This document shows, piece after piece, positions 10,901 through 20,908 of a DNA stretch of 64,000 nucleotides; positions within the stretch are counted from its first letter, which is position 1; the number at the start of each line of letters is the position of its first letter. A model generated the notes under the pieces. The model saw nothing but the letters and a program-made list of their open reading frames with translations. It did no database searches and was not told the DNA's origin. A program made the translations under genes and the position numbers. This stretch comes from Echinometra lucunter (taxonomy: Eukaryota; Echinodermata; Echinoidea; Camarodonta; Echinometridae). The DNA lies in contig CM057169.1 in assembly GCA_029962745.1 (NCBI GenBank), positions 20,800,143 through 20,864,142 on the forward strand, read 5' to 3'.

Positions 10901-13900
10901 GAAGAAACTATTGACGGCCATTGAAATGATTTTAAACTATTTCTAATTGGTTATTTCATAATCATCACAGGTCAAGGTTGGGGATACACTGTTTGGGTGA
11001 TCGACACCGGTGTAAGGGCAACCCACAATGATTTCGGCGGCCGTGCCCAACAAGTCGCCAACTACGCTGGTGGAGACAACGTAAGTTGATTAATATGTTT
11101 GCTTCTGGGCTCCGTTTCATAAAACTTGTTAGCAGTAACATTCTAACAATTCCCACATTTCCATGACAATTTTGCTCTCAGCCAATCAGATGCAAGGATT
11201 TCAGTAGCTTATATCAGTTATTGCATCTTGTTATGAATAACAAGTTTTATGAAACAGGGCCCTGATCTACGGAATTCCCATACAGGGACCACTTAGTCCA
11301 TTAGGCAATCGGAAAATCATACCATTCAAAAAACGAATTTTTACTCTGTATGTTTAAGAGTCAAATATAGGCTTCAAATACTATTTTTGTAAAACGATAT
11401 TGCGAGCAGTATTTCGGAATTTCGTCGTGTCGTAATTTCATTTATGACACGACGTAATTATTTGCATCGAGTCATAAAAGGAATTACTACACGACGTCAT
11501 TATTTGCGTTGTGTAGAATTTGAATTATGACACGACGGATAGTGATATTTTTAACGGGTTCCTGCTTCCAAAGGAATGTACTCTCAACGCTCACAGTTCG
11601 TTATTCCGAAGGTTCGTTAGTCCGAAAATGAAATAAGGTTCGTTAATCTGAAGGTTCGTTAGTTTTTTTTCTGTTGTTTTTTTTCTGTTGCCTTAAGCGT
11701 TTAACTATTTATGCTAGACGAAAGACTATTTAGAATCTTCGACAAGTTTTTTTTAAAATACATTAATGGAATTGCATTCATATTTAGTGCAGTTTGAAAA
11801 TAACTGTACTACACATTACAAATGTGTTTCAGTACTCTTAAACTTTTCATGGTTGGATTGTGCAAAGTGAAAATCAGCTTTGATGCAAACATTAAAAGCA
11901 GCTGGAAAGCTTATATATCGTAACTAGATTTCTGAAGAATGATGTCAAGATTATTCCCTTATATTCATTGCACAGTCAAAGTTGGAGAAAAAGTTTAATG
12001 AGAGGCTTCTGTATGATGGAGCAAAATGATTCCGGGGGGGGGGGGGGGTTCATAAAGCTGTTCGTAAAGTTACGAATGACTTTACGAACGACTTGAATAT
12101 GGCAAGCCAAACAGAATTCTCAATCATTATAAATCCAATCGGCTAAAGCTGAAATATGCAGATGTAGATTAACATTGCTTTTGTTTACAAACATTTTTAT
12201 TGCGAAGTATGTTCTTTGCCGCAATAAAATTGAAATTATAGGAAATGTAGTCACACTTTGTTAAAACATCGGGAAAAACTTTGGATATCACATTTGGCAC
12301 TTCATATTCAAGTCGTTGTAAAGTCATTCGTAACTTTACGAACAGCTTTATGAAACACCCCCCCCCCCCCAGTAGTTGTAGAGATACTATAGTCATTGAG
12401 AATTAACAAGAGCTTTATGTGTTTTAATGCAAATGTACCTGCCTACTAGTATACCATAGCTCGAAAAATCATTCGACTATTGGGTTAAAACTTGAAATTT
12501 CAGCTTAAACAGGTTCAAATATGAAATGGAGGAGGGGGGGGGGGCAACTTGAAGGAGGGTTTCGCCAATAGGTTGACTGATACGGAGTGACCCATGCCGG
12601 CCCAGGCCTGATATTAATTGATTTGTTTTGTACATCAGGCGGATTGCAACGGACATGGAACCCACTGCGCTGGAACAGTCGGCTCCAACACATATGGTGT
12701 GGCCACGGGAGTCCAAATCAGAGGAGTCAAGGTTCTGGGATGTTGGGGCACTGGCAGCACCTCCGCAATCGTTAGCGGTAAGATGCAAATCTAATTTCAT
12801 CAGGAATTTGAGATGTATCGACAAATGATAAGAGTATAAAAGTCGACACAAGCCTCAGTGTAAATACACATTTTGATTAATATTCAAGTAATGAAAGGCC
12901 TTGGAGATGAGTTCTTTGTAAACATAAAAACGTTATTTCAAGAGAAAAATTTTTGAAAGTGATTTCAATCTTATGTAATCTATTTTTCTGTTGTTTCAAG
13001 AATTTCTTATCTATTTCTCTTTTTTCAACTTTAAAACTTTTTCATTCTTTTTATTCTGCTGTTTCAGGGTGTTGTCTGAACCAATATTCAGATAGAATGG
13101 ATGAAAATTTAAAAGCTTAAAAAAAATTATAGGTGAAAAAGGATAAACATGAAAAATTTAGTTTCCCGTTCGTTTTGTACACAAAACTCGGAAATTCTTC
13201 GTTTTAGGGCTGACATGAGGTCACGAAAAGCCACGTACCTCGGTATTGGTACGATTGATTTTCGTAAACTTGGTGTCAAAAGATCCGCAAGACTTGATGG
13301 CGTGGCATGAAACGCGGCAGTTCAAATGGCTCAGGGATTTGTGGGGGGGGGGGGGCATCATGCCCCGCCACGTCCTTTAACGGTTTGCTGTTTTTTCTGT
13401 TTATTCTAAGATGTTTTAAAATGAAATTGTTATCATTGCACCGTACTTGTCTGGGTTTTTTTTCAGAAATGTGCTTATTGATTTGTATATCTTTTGACTG
13501 AATGATTTTTTAAAAAAGAAACTGCACCATTTAAATGCAAAAATATATATATTTTATGGACAATAAAAATGAACCTTATGAACCTTATGAACCTAACAGG
13601 AGTGGACTATGTCAGGTATAATGCCAACGGAAACTCAGTAGCCTCAATGTCTCTTGGAGGAGGTGCGTCCACCTCCATGGACACCGCAGTCCAAAACTTG
13701 ATCAATTCAGGAGTCCCCACTGCCGTGGCATCTGGTAACAGCAACGCCAACGCTTGCAACTACTCTCCTGCTCGTGTCTCAGCCGTAAGTTTCCCCTCAT
13801 CAGGACCCCGTCTTACAAACCCTATAGCGAGTGATCGTATGATTGATGTTTGGCACGATTGCAATGATTACTCTGTTGAATCAATCAATCGCATCATCAA

Positions 13901-15911
13901 TCGCTAACCTGTTGTGTTTCATGGGACAGACCCATTAATTATGATGGGAGAAGTTAATATTCATGTCCTAATGGGACGACATTTTTGTTAAAGCTCCATC
14001 AACCCTTACCATTTTATCTTTACAATGCGGTTCTTAACTTCAGTATAACCATCAGTAGTGGTAAATTATTTCAAAATTATAACCATTCAAAAAAAGTAGA
14101 AATTCATGTAATGTATACTCATACCTAACCTGCATTTTTTGGTAATGTTTAGTATTTACCGTTAATTGTATTATCTTTATATCTTTATGTATTATATGAA
14201 AAAATGTTTTGATAAGGTTGTTGTTTTGACTTTTTACTGTAAACTAAATGTAATTCAATTCAATTCAATTCAAATTTGATAGCCAGTTTCTTATGCCAAA
14301 ACTTGTATTTCGAATATCCATGCAGGCCTCTTTGTATATTAGATTTATTTTCAGTTGTCATTTTAGGTATAATCATGTTATATTTTCAGAGGGGTTGGGG
14401 TCGTTGACGAACAAGCCCGGTTACTGTTCTTTTATTTTACTGATATCATAGACGAAAATTCTGTAGGGACGAGGGTATATATTTGTAACCTTTGTAGAAA
14501 ATGACCTTTTAAAAAGTCCGCCGAGAAAGCTTTTGTGGTTTGTTGTTGTTGTTGTTTTTTCTTTGTTTTGTTTTGTTTTGTTTTGTTTGTTTTTCTTTTT
14601 TCTTTTTCGCTTTTCAGTGAATTCAGGGGTAAAAAGAGGTACCCGAAAAGTCTCGGGGCTTTTTTGTTTGTTTGTTTGTTTGTTTGTTTGTTTGTTTGTT
14701 TGTTTGTTTGTTGTTTCTCTGAAAATTTCAGTTGTGTCATCCTCACGTTTCAAGTCAAATATCTGCCCATGACTGAGATGTGTATTATTCTTACTGACTG
14801 TATTGTAGGCAATCACTGTCGGTGGAACTGATAGTTCGGATAGACGTTACTCCTACTCCAACTACGGATCATGCGTGGATATCGTAGCCCCTGGAGTATC
14901 CGTCACCTCCTTGTGGTATACTAGTAACTCTGCTACCAATACTATCACTGGAACCTCTATGGCCTGCCCACACGTTGCTGGTATGGCTATAAACTTTTCC
15001 TTCCTTGCTTCATTCGAATTCATTACCATTTATATACTTCAGAGACACCCTTCGTAAAGTTCCTTTCGACCGGGTCCATTCAAAATTAGCATACTTTAAG
15101 ACTGTCATTAAAGGAAACCAAAACCCTGGGGGTTTGATGAACAGAGGGGATAGAGAGAAGTAATTCAGAAAAAAAAGTTCCATCAAAATCGGTTACGAAA
15201 TGAGAAAGTTATGGCAGTTTGAAAAGTTCGATTTACTTTCTATGGCCATTCTCCATGTTGCTTCAAAATATTGTTTATATTACCAGATTACACTGAGTCT
15301 CCAAGGATAACAGTATTTAACCACTGATGGGGCTAGACTGTTCGAGAAATACCAAATGAATGAAAAATAAATAAGATAAAATAAATAGATGAATAAATAA
15401 ATAAATAAATAAATGAATAATAAATGAATAAATAAATCAATCAATCAATCAATAAATGAATGAATAAATGAATAAATGAATAGATAAATAAATGAACAAA
15501 TAAATACATGAATAAATAAATACAACACACACGAGACAAAATACATTTGCTTCGACCTTAATAGTCAGCAAATAAACTTGAGAAGGCCAGGAGCCGAAAG
15601 CTTGTAAATATACCTAGTGACCTGCTTCATTCTGTACCAATCATGCCTTTTCACATATCTCAATTTTACATGGTTCAACCGAACAATACACACCTCTCTC
15701 GCTATGTATATACTCTAAAAAAAAAAAAGGACTGATCAAAATGACCAATACTTTGGTTAATATGTGTCCGACCAAAAATATGGTAAAGATTGATCAATAT
15801 GATGGTCAATATTACCAAATTAATGGTTAAAATGTCCCAGAATTATGGTTGATTTTGACAAATTCCTTCACCAACACATTGGTTATTTTGACCAATCCTT
15901 TTTTAGAGTGT

Positions 15912-15968
<57 letters not shown>

Positions 15969-16327
15969 TATATAGAAAGTTATTCTGCGCGTTTTGGTAG
16001 ATATAAATGGACAAGACGAATGTTGAAGAAAAATCCGTAGAGATGTACATCTCTACGGTTTTTTCTTCAACATTCGTCTTGTCCATATATTTGATAAAGG
16101 TCTTTGACTGAAACGTTGACATTTTTGGTTTCTGTGGTGTTATTATTTGACTCTTTCTTCGATATATATATATTTGTTTGTTTATCTATATATCAATATT
16201 TAAATTCACAGGTGCCATCGTCCTCTACGGCAAGAACACTTCCAGTATGCTGAGCTCGACCTCCAACAACAAGATTAGCGGCCTTAGATCTGGGACTCCG
16301 AATAAGCTGGTCTACGTTGGTTGGTAG
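7837..16327 (+). CDS. Secreted subtilisin-family serine protease, proteinase K-like (8 exons)
   Basis: Predicted 358 residues from eight exons, all joining in phase (CDS 1077 nt). Residues 1-15 are a signal peptide (cut after ATA). About 30-93 is an inhibitor I9 propeptide starting GRYIVKLK and ending EYVEQDGVY. The S8 domain follows. Catalytic residues are D130 (VIDTGV), H161 ([10 protein letters not shown]) and S313 ([11 protein letters not shown]). N248 in ASGN is the oxyanion residue. Cysteines at 158, 165, 190, 254, 285 and 316 suggest disulfides. As in the family, the propeptide should fold and inhibit the enzyme until cleaved outside the cell. Introns hold many small transposons. The C-terminus VGW precedes TAG in exon 8; splicing at TTG|GTAGGT to 17702 would give VGW then TAA. 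The substrate is unknown. Confidence 0.93.
7957..8407. mobile_element. TIR element in protease intron 1
   Basis: Ends AAGCCCACTACATACTATAC and the near-complement GTATAGTGTGCAGTGGGCTT. Inside is a perfect hairpin at 8256-8301 (22-bp stems, 2-base loop, CCTGAGGCTATTCGG...) plus a wider nested stem (AATACTAAAATCGAAATT and its complement). The open frame over it is not coding. The rest of intron 1 (8408-9072) shows nothing recognisable. Confidence 0.75.
9073..9195 (+). CDS. Protease exon 2
   Basis: 41 codons of the I9 propeptide, including [16 protein letters not shown]. Acceptor TTCTACAG, donor GCT|GTAAGT, phase 0 at both ends. Confidence 0.92.
9196..10284. other. Protease intron 2, nothing recognised
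   Basis: AT-rich intron sequence. No repeat family or exon was identified. The short frames here have no supporting features. Confidence 0.5.
10285..10408 (+). CDS. Protease exon 3
   Basis: End of the propeptide (EYVEQDGVY) and start of the mature enzyme ([10 protein letters not shown]). Acceptor TTGCGCAG, donor AGGG|GTAGGA, ends in phase 1. Confidence 0.9.
10971..11080 (+). CDS. Protease exon 4 (catalytic Asp)
   Basis: Encodes [15 protein letters not shown] with the catalytic aspartate, then HNDFGGRA. Acceptor CATCACAG, donor AAC|GTAAGT, enters in phase 1 and leaves in phase 0. Confidence 0.93.
11107..11262. mobile_element. MITE (GGGCCCCGTTTCATAAAACT family), copy 1, intron 4
   Basis: Inverted ends GGGCTCCGTTTCATAAAACT and AGTTTTATGAAAC followed by AGGGCCC. 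The central block TTTGCTCTCAGCCAATCAGA is shared with the copy at 43743-43901, which confirms a dispersed family. Confidence 0.8.
12034..12370. mobile_element. MITE with TTCATAAAGCTGTTCG ends, intron 4
   Basis: A ~50-bp inverted repeat, TTCATAAAGCTGTTCGTAAAG and its complement, is bounded by a G run at 12034 and a C run at 12358. No coding. 11263-12033 contains only AT-rich intron with short direct repeats (GGTTCGTTA units near 11600). Confidence 0.75.
12639..12777 (+). CDS. Protease exon 5 (catalytic His)
   Basis: Encodes [12 protein letters not shown] and the [16 protein letters not shown] segment typical of proteinase K-like enzymes. Acceptor TACATCAG, donor AGCG|GTAAGA, leaves in phase 1. 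Confidence 0.93.
13535..13599 (+). repeat. Retroposon-like tail abutting exon 6
   Basis: ACAATAAAAATGAACCTTATG with three ATGAACCTTA-like units runs straight into the exon 6 acceptor. The upstream sequence (about 13360-13540) looks like a LINE 3' region. The insertion has replaced the usual pyrimidine tract. Confidence 0.5.
13600..13784 (+). CDS. Protease exon 6 (oxyanion Asn)
   Basis: Encodes [10 protein letters not shown] (substrate-binding strand) and [12 protein letters not shown] with the oxyanion asparagine. The acceptor CCTAACAG follows short ATGAACCTT repeats and has no normal pyrimidine tract. Donor GCC|GTAAGT, phase 0. Confidence 0.92.
14236..14280 (+). repeat. (AATTC)n retroposon tail, intron 6
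   Basis: AATTCAATTCAATTC units after AATGT, a common LINE/SINE tail form that recurs at 35527-35552. Confidence 0.6.
14661..14712. repeat. (TTTG)n microsatellite, intron 6
   Basis: About 12 TTTG units, preceded by T-rich sequence from 14530. It creates artificial open frames on both strands. Confidence 0.9.
14809..14980 (+). CDS. Protease exon 7 (catalytic Ser)
   Basis: Encodes [15 protein letters not shown] and [11 protein letters not shown] with the nucleophile serine. Acceptor TATTGTAG, donor GCTG|GTATGG, leaves in phase 1. Confidence 0.93.
15110..15300 (+). mobile_element. Partial fold-back family member, intron 7
   Basis: Matches the 5' half of the elements at 23083-23457 and 31381-32241: AAACCCTGGGG, GGATAGAG, GAGAAAGTTATG and TTACTTTCTATGGC. 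Only one arm is present. Confidence 0.6.
15362..15527. repeat. (AATA)n / (AATG)n-rich simple repeat, intron 7
   Basis: Runs of ATAA, ATGA and AATC tetranucleotides over ~165 bp. Confidence 0.9.
15712..15909. mobile_element. MITE with ACTCTAAAA ends, intron 7
   Basis: ACTCTAAAAAAAA at the left, TTTTTTAGAGT at the right, with GGACTGATCAAAATGACCAA and its inverted relative next to the ends. Followed by an (AT)n run at 15915-15958. Confidence 0.7.
16001..16090. repeat. Large hairpin beside (AT)n, intron 7
   Basis: Arms of ~44 bp around TGTACA: GACAAGACGAATGTTGAAG and its complement, then TCCGTAGAGATG and its complement, with only a few mismatches. It may be a fold-back element inserted next to the (AT)n tract. 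Confidence 0.8.
16212..16327 (+). CDS. Protease exon 8 (C-terminus)
   Basis: Encodes the last 37 residues, ending [12 protein letters not shown], with TAG at 16325-16327. Acceptor AATTCACAG. The helix after the catalytic serine is shared with proteinase K-like enzymes. A donor (TTG|GTAGGT) sits right on the stop. Confidence 0.88.
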
Positions 16328-16656
16328 GTTAGTAGATTTCCTGATTCTTCTTTTTCTTTCTGAAACTTGTAAACGAAATGATAATCAAAATAATAATTAC
16401 TATTATCATTCACATTCATAAGAAACCTGTAATGATAAATAACAACATATAACAACCAATGATTTGGTCCTATTTACCCAGGGTAGTCACATAAGTATTA
16501 ATTTTGCTCTCCATTTTATATACCCCAGCTTGGCCTGGTGCTCATATAAATACACCTCAATCGATTAGTGAAATCAGGAGCCTTACCCAATAAACCGTAA
16601 TGCTCCCACTTTATATCCTACGAGTGCATACAAAATGCACTCAGATGTTCATGATT

Positions 16657-16657
<1 letters not shown>

Positions 16658-16708
<51 letters not shown>
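16658..16708. repeat. (TTG)n microsatellite
   Basis: About 17 TTG units downstream of the last protease coding exon. 16328-16657 and 16709-17340 show no gene. Confidence 0.9.
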
Positions 16709-17402
16709 CTTTTACCTCCATCTTCTTTCGGTTAGTTTGAAAGTTCCTTCGCATCCAAAATCTTGTTTCGATTTAGAGCCTGCATTCCAAGCAAATAAAC
16801 TAATGTGCTAATTTGTCAACACAGCACAAACCGGTCCATACAAATTTCACCAGGAATCAGCAAGTTTCTCCACATTGTCCCCGTTGAAATAATTTGGTCT
16901 CCTCCTCTCAGGGGCGGCGCCAGGATGTTTTGATGGGGGGGGGGGACAAGATCAGCCACAGATGAGTTTATTTACGTTTTAAATGAACAAATGGGGCTGT
17001 TATATAAAGTTGTATGACCCTGCTCTCTCTTCCCCGGTACACTTCTCTTCTTCTTTTTCTTCCTTATCTTCTCCTTTTTTTTAATCAATTTAACAAAATC
17101 AAAGGGGAGGGGCGACCGCCCCCTGCCCCATTCTAGCGCCGCCCCTGCCTCCTCAACTGAAAATCTTCCCTTTCTAATTCTAAACATCTATATGTAATAT
17201 GGCTCTTCCATTGGTAACTCGATCATAATGCTGGTTGTTGAAATAACTGTTATAATGACTGGATGATAATGATAATAATAACGTTCAGTTCTTTTATAGC
17301 GCATAACACATAGTTTAGCATGTCCCTGTGCACTTATATGAAACAAAATAAATACAAATTAAGAAGTAAAATTAGAAAGTAGATGGATAGTGTTGGGCAC
17401 TG

Positions 17403-17545
17403 AGTTCATTTGAAAAAAAATCACTTGTTGAACAATGCTTTTTTAGAGAAGCCTTAAACTTATCTAAATCCTGAAGATTTCTCATAGAAATTGGAAGGGC
17501 ATTCCATAGGACGGAAAAAGCGTGTGCAAAGAGCGCTCACCATAT
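17403..17545 (-). pseudogene. LINE reverse transcriptase C-terminus, fossil
   Basis: On the minus strand a frame reads AHAFSVLWNALPISMRN, then LQDLDKFKASLKKHC. This is the conserved C-terminal segment of non-LTR (CR1/L2-like) reverse transcriptases, the W-N-x-L-P ... F-K-x-x-L-K pattern. Nothing upstream of it remains, so it is a 5'-truncated dead copy. Flanking GTTCAGTTCTTTTATAGCGC near 17284 fits the element 3' tail. Confidence 0.75.
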
Positions 17546-17701
17546 GTTTTTGTTACAATGGGAGGAACAGCAAACAAATATTTTTTTTTTTTACATTGAT
17601 TTTTCTAAATATTGATGAGATGTAACTATTCCCAAGGTTTAATCCTCTATGCATGGCTTTGTGAAACTTGTAAACTTTTTTTTTCTGTTGTTTGACTTCA
17701 G

Positions 17702-17760
17702 GTAATGGTGCTGGCCGGAGATCTCCTGAGGGAAGACCAACCATAAAACAAGAACATCGG
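17702..17760 (+). other. Candidate 3' exon of the protease gene
   Basis: A good acceptor (TTTCTGTTGTTTGACTTCAG) precedes GTAATGGTGCTGGCC. Joined to exon 8 at its TTG|GTAGGT donor, the first codons are TGG TAA, giving the same C-terminal Trp. It would then be mostly 3'UTR. Inference only; no transcript evidence. Confidence 0.4.
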
Positions 17761-18438
17761 GGAAGGGGGGGGGGGGTAATGTAATTTCGTCTAATTCAGT
17801 TTTCAAAATTTTGTCCCAATCTTCTTTCGGTTAGTTTGAAAGTATCTGGAATTGATACTGACTTTCATGATATACAATAACGTTTTTTTGCCAGCACAGC
17901 GGTGATGGATTTCAATATCTTAGAAAAACCAAACAGTAGATTAAAAGAGAAACGATAAAACAGTCTGTCTAGACTGGCTTACAAGAATTATTGGTATTTT
18001 GAATTCATAAGAAGCGTTCTCCAAACCTAGAAACCTGAGTGATGCCACTAGAATTTCAGATTTTTAAACAAATTAAATCTCTGTGATCTATCTATCATTT
18101 CCATATGTGTAAAGTGTATTAGTTGTCGAGTGTTGAGTGATATAAAGTGAAACAAATATGAATTCCAATGCAGCATTATCTAAATATTATCAGTTCGAAA
18201 CAATTACAGGCAAATACGCTGAAAAGGACGTGGTGAAAAACGGAGAGAATATTGGCAGTGCATTTGTTCACTTGAAGAAAGTGTGTATAAAATACATGCG
18301 GGAAATCTTTGTAAAGTCAGCCTGTAGTTGTTGAATATTATTTTAAAATGAACGTAATGCTGTACTCAGTTATCTTAAAGAAAGCTTGCATGATAAGTCC
18401 TATAAAATAACATTCAAATGGTAGCCATTTGAAATAGG
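17761..18438. other. Intergenic, nothing recognised
   Basis: A G run at 17765, then AT-rich sequence without an exon, repeat family or clear poly-A signal. Confidence 0.4.
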
Positions 18439-18652
18439 GCGTAGATAGCGTAGGGTGGGGGAGAAACATCCCCCTGCTTTGGGGGGTGGGGGGGATAGTG
18501 TGTACAATCATCCCCCACCCCAGCTTTCAGGGGGGAAAATGGGGACAAAATTAGTCATATTCATCTACAATTATTTTGTAATCGTTGATATATCCGTTGT
18601 AATCCCCCCCCCCCCCCCCATGATGAGTACCTGTCTATGCCACTGATCCGGA
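18439..18652. mobile_element. Possible small TIR element
   Basis: Weak inverted ends GGCGTAGATAG and CTGTCTATGCC enclose C/G runs and AT-rich sequence. The two short frames inside are artefacts of the runs. Confidence 0.4.
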
Positions 18653-18714
18653 GCATTTTTCCCCCTAACATTATCTAAATCAACTTAACGGTTGACTTTG
18701 CTAGATTTTGGATG

Positions 18715-18822
18715 TAGGGAGAGAGAGAAAAGAGAGAGAGAGAGAGAGAGAGTGAGAGTGAGTGAGAGGAAGTGAGAGAGAGCATGAGAAAGGGAGAGAG
18801 AGAGAGAGAGAGAGAGAGCGAA
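18715..18822. repeat. (GA)n-rich microsatellite
   Basis: Two GAGA blocks separated by AGTGAGAGGAAGTGAG. No coding. Confidence 0.9.
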
Positions 18823-19097
18823 AGAATAAAGAGAATGAAAGCAGAGAAGTTAATGACGAAGATCACCGCAAATCGTTTTTTGTTTGTTTGTTTGTTTTTT
18901 GTTTTTTGGGTTTTTTTTTAAAGAATGTGGTATGTCACAGATGAAGTGTAAGAGAGATTAAGAAAGGAGTGAGACTTGGGTAGATAACAGACATCAGGGC
19001 AAATGGCTACATGTAGTCTAGTTCTGGACGTATTCATTGATCTCTCTCCACCTGGACGTATTTATCCATCTCTCTCCACCTCTCTGTTACCCTTACC

Positions 19098-19504
19098 TAA
19101 AGTCCCCAGTATTCCGCGATACGGAAAACGGAAAATTTTCACGGAATTCGGGAAGAACACGGAATTCACGGAATTTCACGGAAAATTTCACGCGATTTTT
19201 CAGGCCAACAAAAAATTGAAATTACGAACAATACAGTGAAAATCATGAAAAACAACGCAAAATCCAATAAAACAAAACCGTGCATCGATCATATCAGCGG
19301 AAAATCTGGATCAAACCTGTTTGCAGTGTTCAGCGTGTGTTCGCCAAGCTTTATCTGCATACTGCTGCTCGTGTATATTAGGGTAACTTACGTTTTTCTA
19401 AGAGTTTTAGTATCTATTACAATTGCTTTAAATATCATATGTCTTATATAATCACCGAAGAACACGGAATTTGCATTTTAGAAAACAGAAAACTGGGGAC
19501 TTTA
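19098..19504. mobile_element. TIR element with TAAAGTCCCCAGT ends
   Basis: A 13-bp terminal inverted repeat, TAAAGTCCCCAGT and ACTGGGGACTTTA. Subterminal GAACACGGAATT motifs repeat at both ends. The length is 407 bp with no coding capacity. Confidence 0.75.
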
Positions 19505-19516
19505 CCCATGCCCTCT

Positions 19517-19913
19517 GTGCGTCCGGCCCGCGTACAGTGCGAAGGTATGGTGACCCTGAAGTACACCCGACAACAGGTCATGTGCGACGTGAATTTCGCA
19601 TCCCAGGTCCTGAACTTCGCATCCGAGGTCATGAAATTCATGACCCGTGGCGCAAACTTTGCATCCCAAGTCGTGAATTTCACGACCCGCGGTGCGAAAT
19701 GCAGGACTGGGATGCAAAGTTAGCGCCACGGGTCCGGAATTTCGCATCGCGGGTCGTGAATTTCACGACTTGGGATGCAAAGTTTGGGCCACGGGTCATG
19801 AATTTCGCATCGCGGGTCGTGAATTTCACGTTCAGGACCTGGGATGCAAAATTCACGTCGCTCATGACCTGTTGTCGAGCGTACTTCAGGGCCATCATAC
19901 GAAGGCCACCGAT
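19517..19913. mobile_element. Fold-back element with degenerate palindromic tandem units
   Basis: ~90-bp inverted arms (CGACAACAGGTCATG, GACGTGAATTTCGCATCCCA and complements) enclose about six units built on GCGGGTCGTGAATTTCACG / TTGGGATGCAAAG. Because each unit is itself near-palindromic, all six frames stay open. Those frames are not genes. Confidence 0.75.
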
Positions 19914-20357
19914 GATTCACTCTCCCCGCAAATTCACCTTCCTCGAAAAAGTGAGTGAGTGGCACAGAGATCCTTGATATAGGATCTCTATGATGAGTGG
20001 ACGTCGCGCCATCAACGCTGATTAGCATGGGATTGGGTATGGTATGATTATGTGCATACACGGGTCAGGAAAAAAATAACTACATACGTCCAGATCTAGA
20101 CTAGGCTAGATGGAGAGAGAGAGAGGGGGGGGGGGGAGAACAGACAGTTATGCCTGTTCTTCAAGGGGGGGGGGGACGTCTGAGCGAGAAAAGGAGAGGG
20201 GAATGAGACATTCATTTGTGATGGAAAGCTAAAAGATATAGCATATAATTCAACGTGCTGCTGGCAACGGGATGGTAAAAATATTGGGGGAGGGGGGTGG
20301 AGAAAAAAAAATCATTACCCAAATCGGTAGAAGATAGTTCTTGCCTCTCGCAGTTAC

Positions 20358-20908
20358 CATTGGCGTAAATCCCGGGGGATGGGGGGGTTATATCCCTCCC
20401 CCCCCCCCCACTTTTTTGAGAGGGGGGGATGGCGTGAACAAATATCCCCCCACTTACTTTTTATGGAAGAAATGATATTTGAATTAATCTTTAAATATAA
20501 TTTTTAATAATCTGTCGTAAAAAGCCATTATATTTTAGAATTTCTATTTGAAAATGCGATTGAAAACCAGAAAAGCCGTTATTTTTGGATCGCTCGCTTT
20601 GCTCGCACGTCATATTTTCGAATTTTCATTTGAAAATGCGATTGAAAACCAGAAAAGTGGTTATTTTAGCTCGCTCGCTTCGCTCGCTCATCATATTTTA
20701 GAAATTCTATTTGAAAATGCAATTGAAAACCAGAAAAGTGGTAATTTTTGGCTCGTTCGCTTGGAAGATGAAAATTAAAACGTGTGTAAGGGGGTCTGTG
20801 CAGGTGGGTGAGGGCGTGTGTTTATACTTAAGTGTGAGTTCGACAGAAAAAAAAATTGGCAAAAAAGTCGATCATCCCCCCACTCCTCAAAGTGGATTTA
20901 CGCCGGTG
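20358..20908. mobile_element. Nested hAT-like element with 8-bp target duplication
   Basis: The ends CATTGGCGTAAATCC and GGATTTACGCCGGTG are inverted repeats. GCAGTTAC occurs directly on both sides (20350-20357, 20909-20916) as the target duplication. The inside holds three ~81-bp tandem units. A truncated inverted relative lies at 24615-24853. Confidence 0.75.
20532..20763. repeat. Three ~81-bp tandem repeats
   Basis: Units start near 20532, 20613 and 20695. Each contains TTTGAAAATGCRATTGAAAA, CCAGAAAAG and a GCTCGCTCGCTT motif. The open frame KMRLKTRK... across them is a by-product. Confidence 0.85.

Noticed and set aside
10860..10970. Missing exon between protease exons 3 and 4
   Set aside because: Phases 1/1 match and the protein runs [21 protein letters not shown] as in the family, so nothing is missing.
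19439..20061. Overlapping open frames of 70-170 residues on both strands
   Set aside because: Produced by a self-complementary tandem fold-back element, which keeps every frame open.
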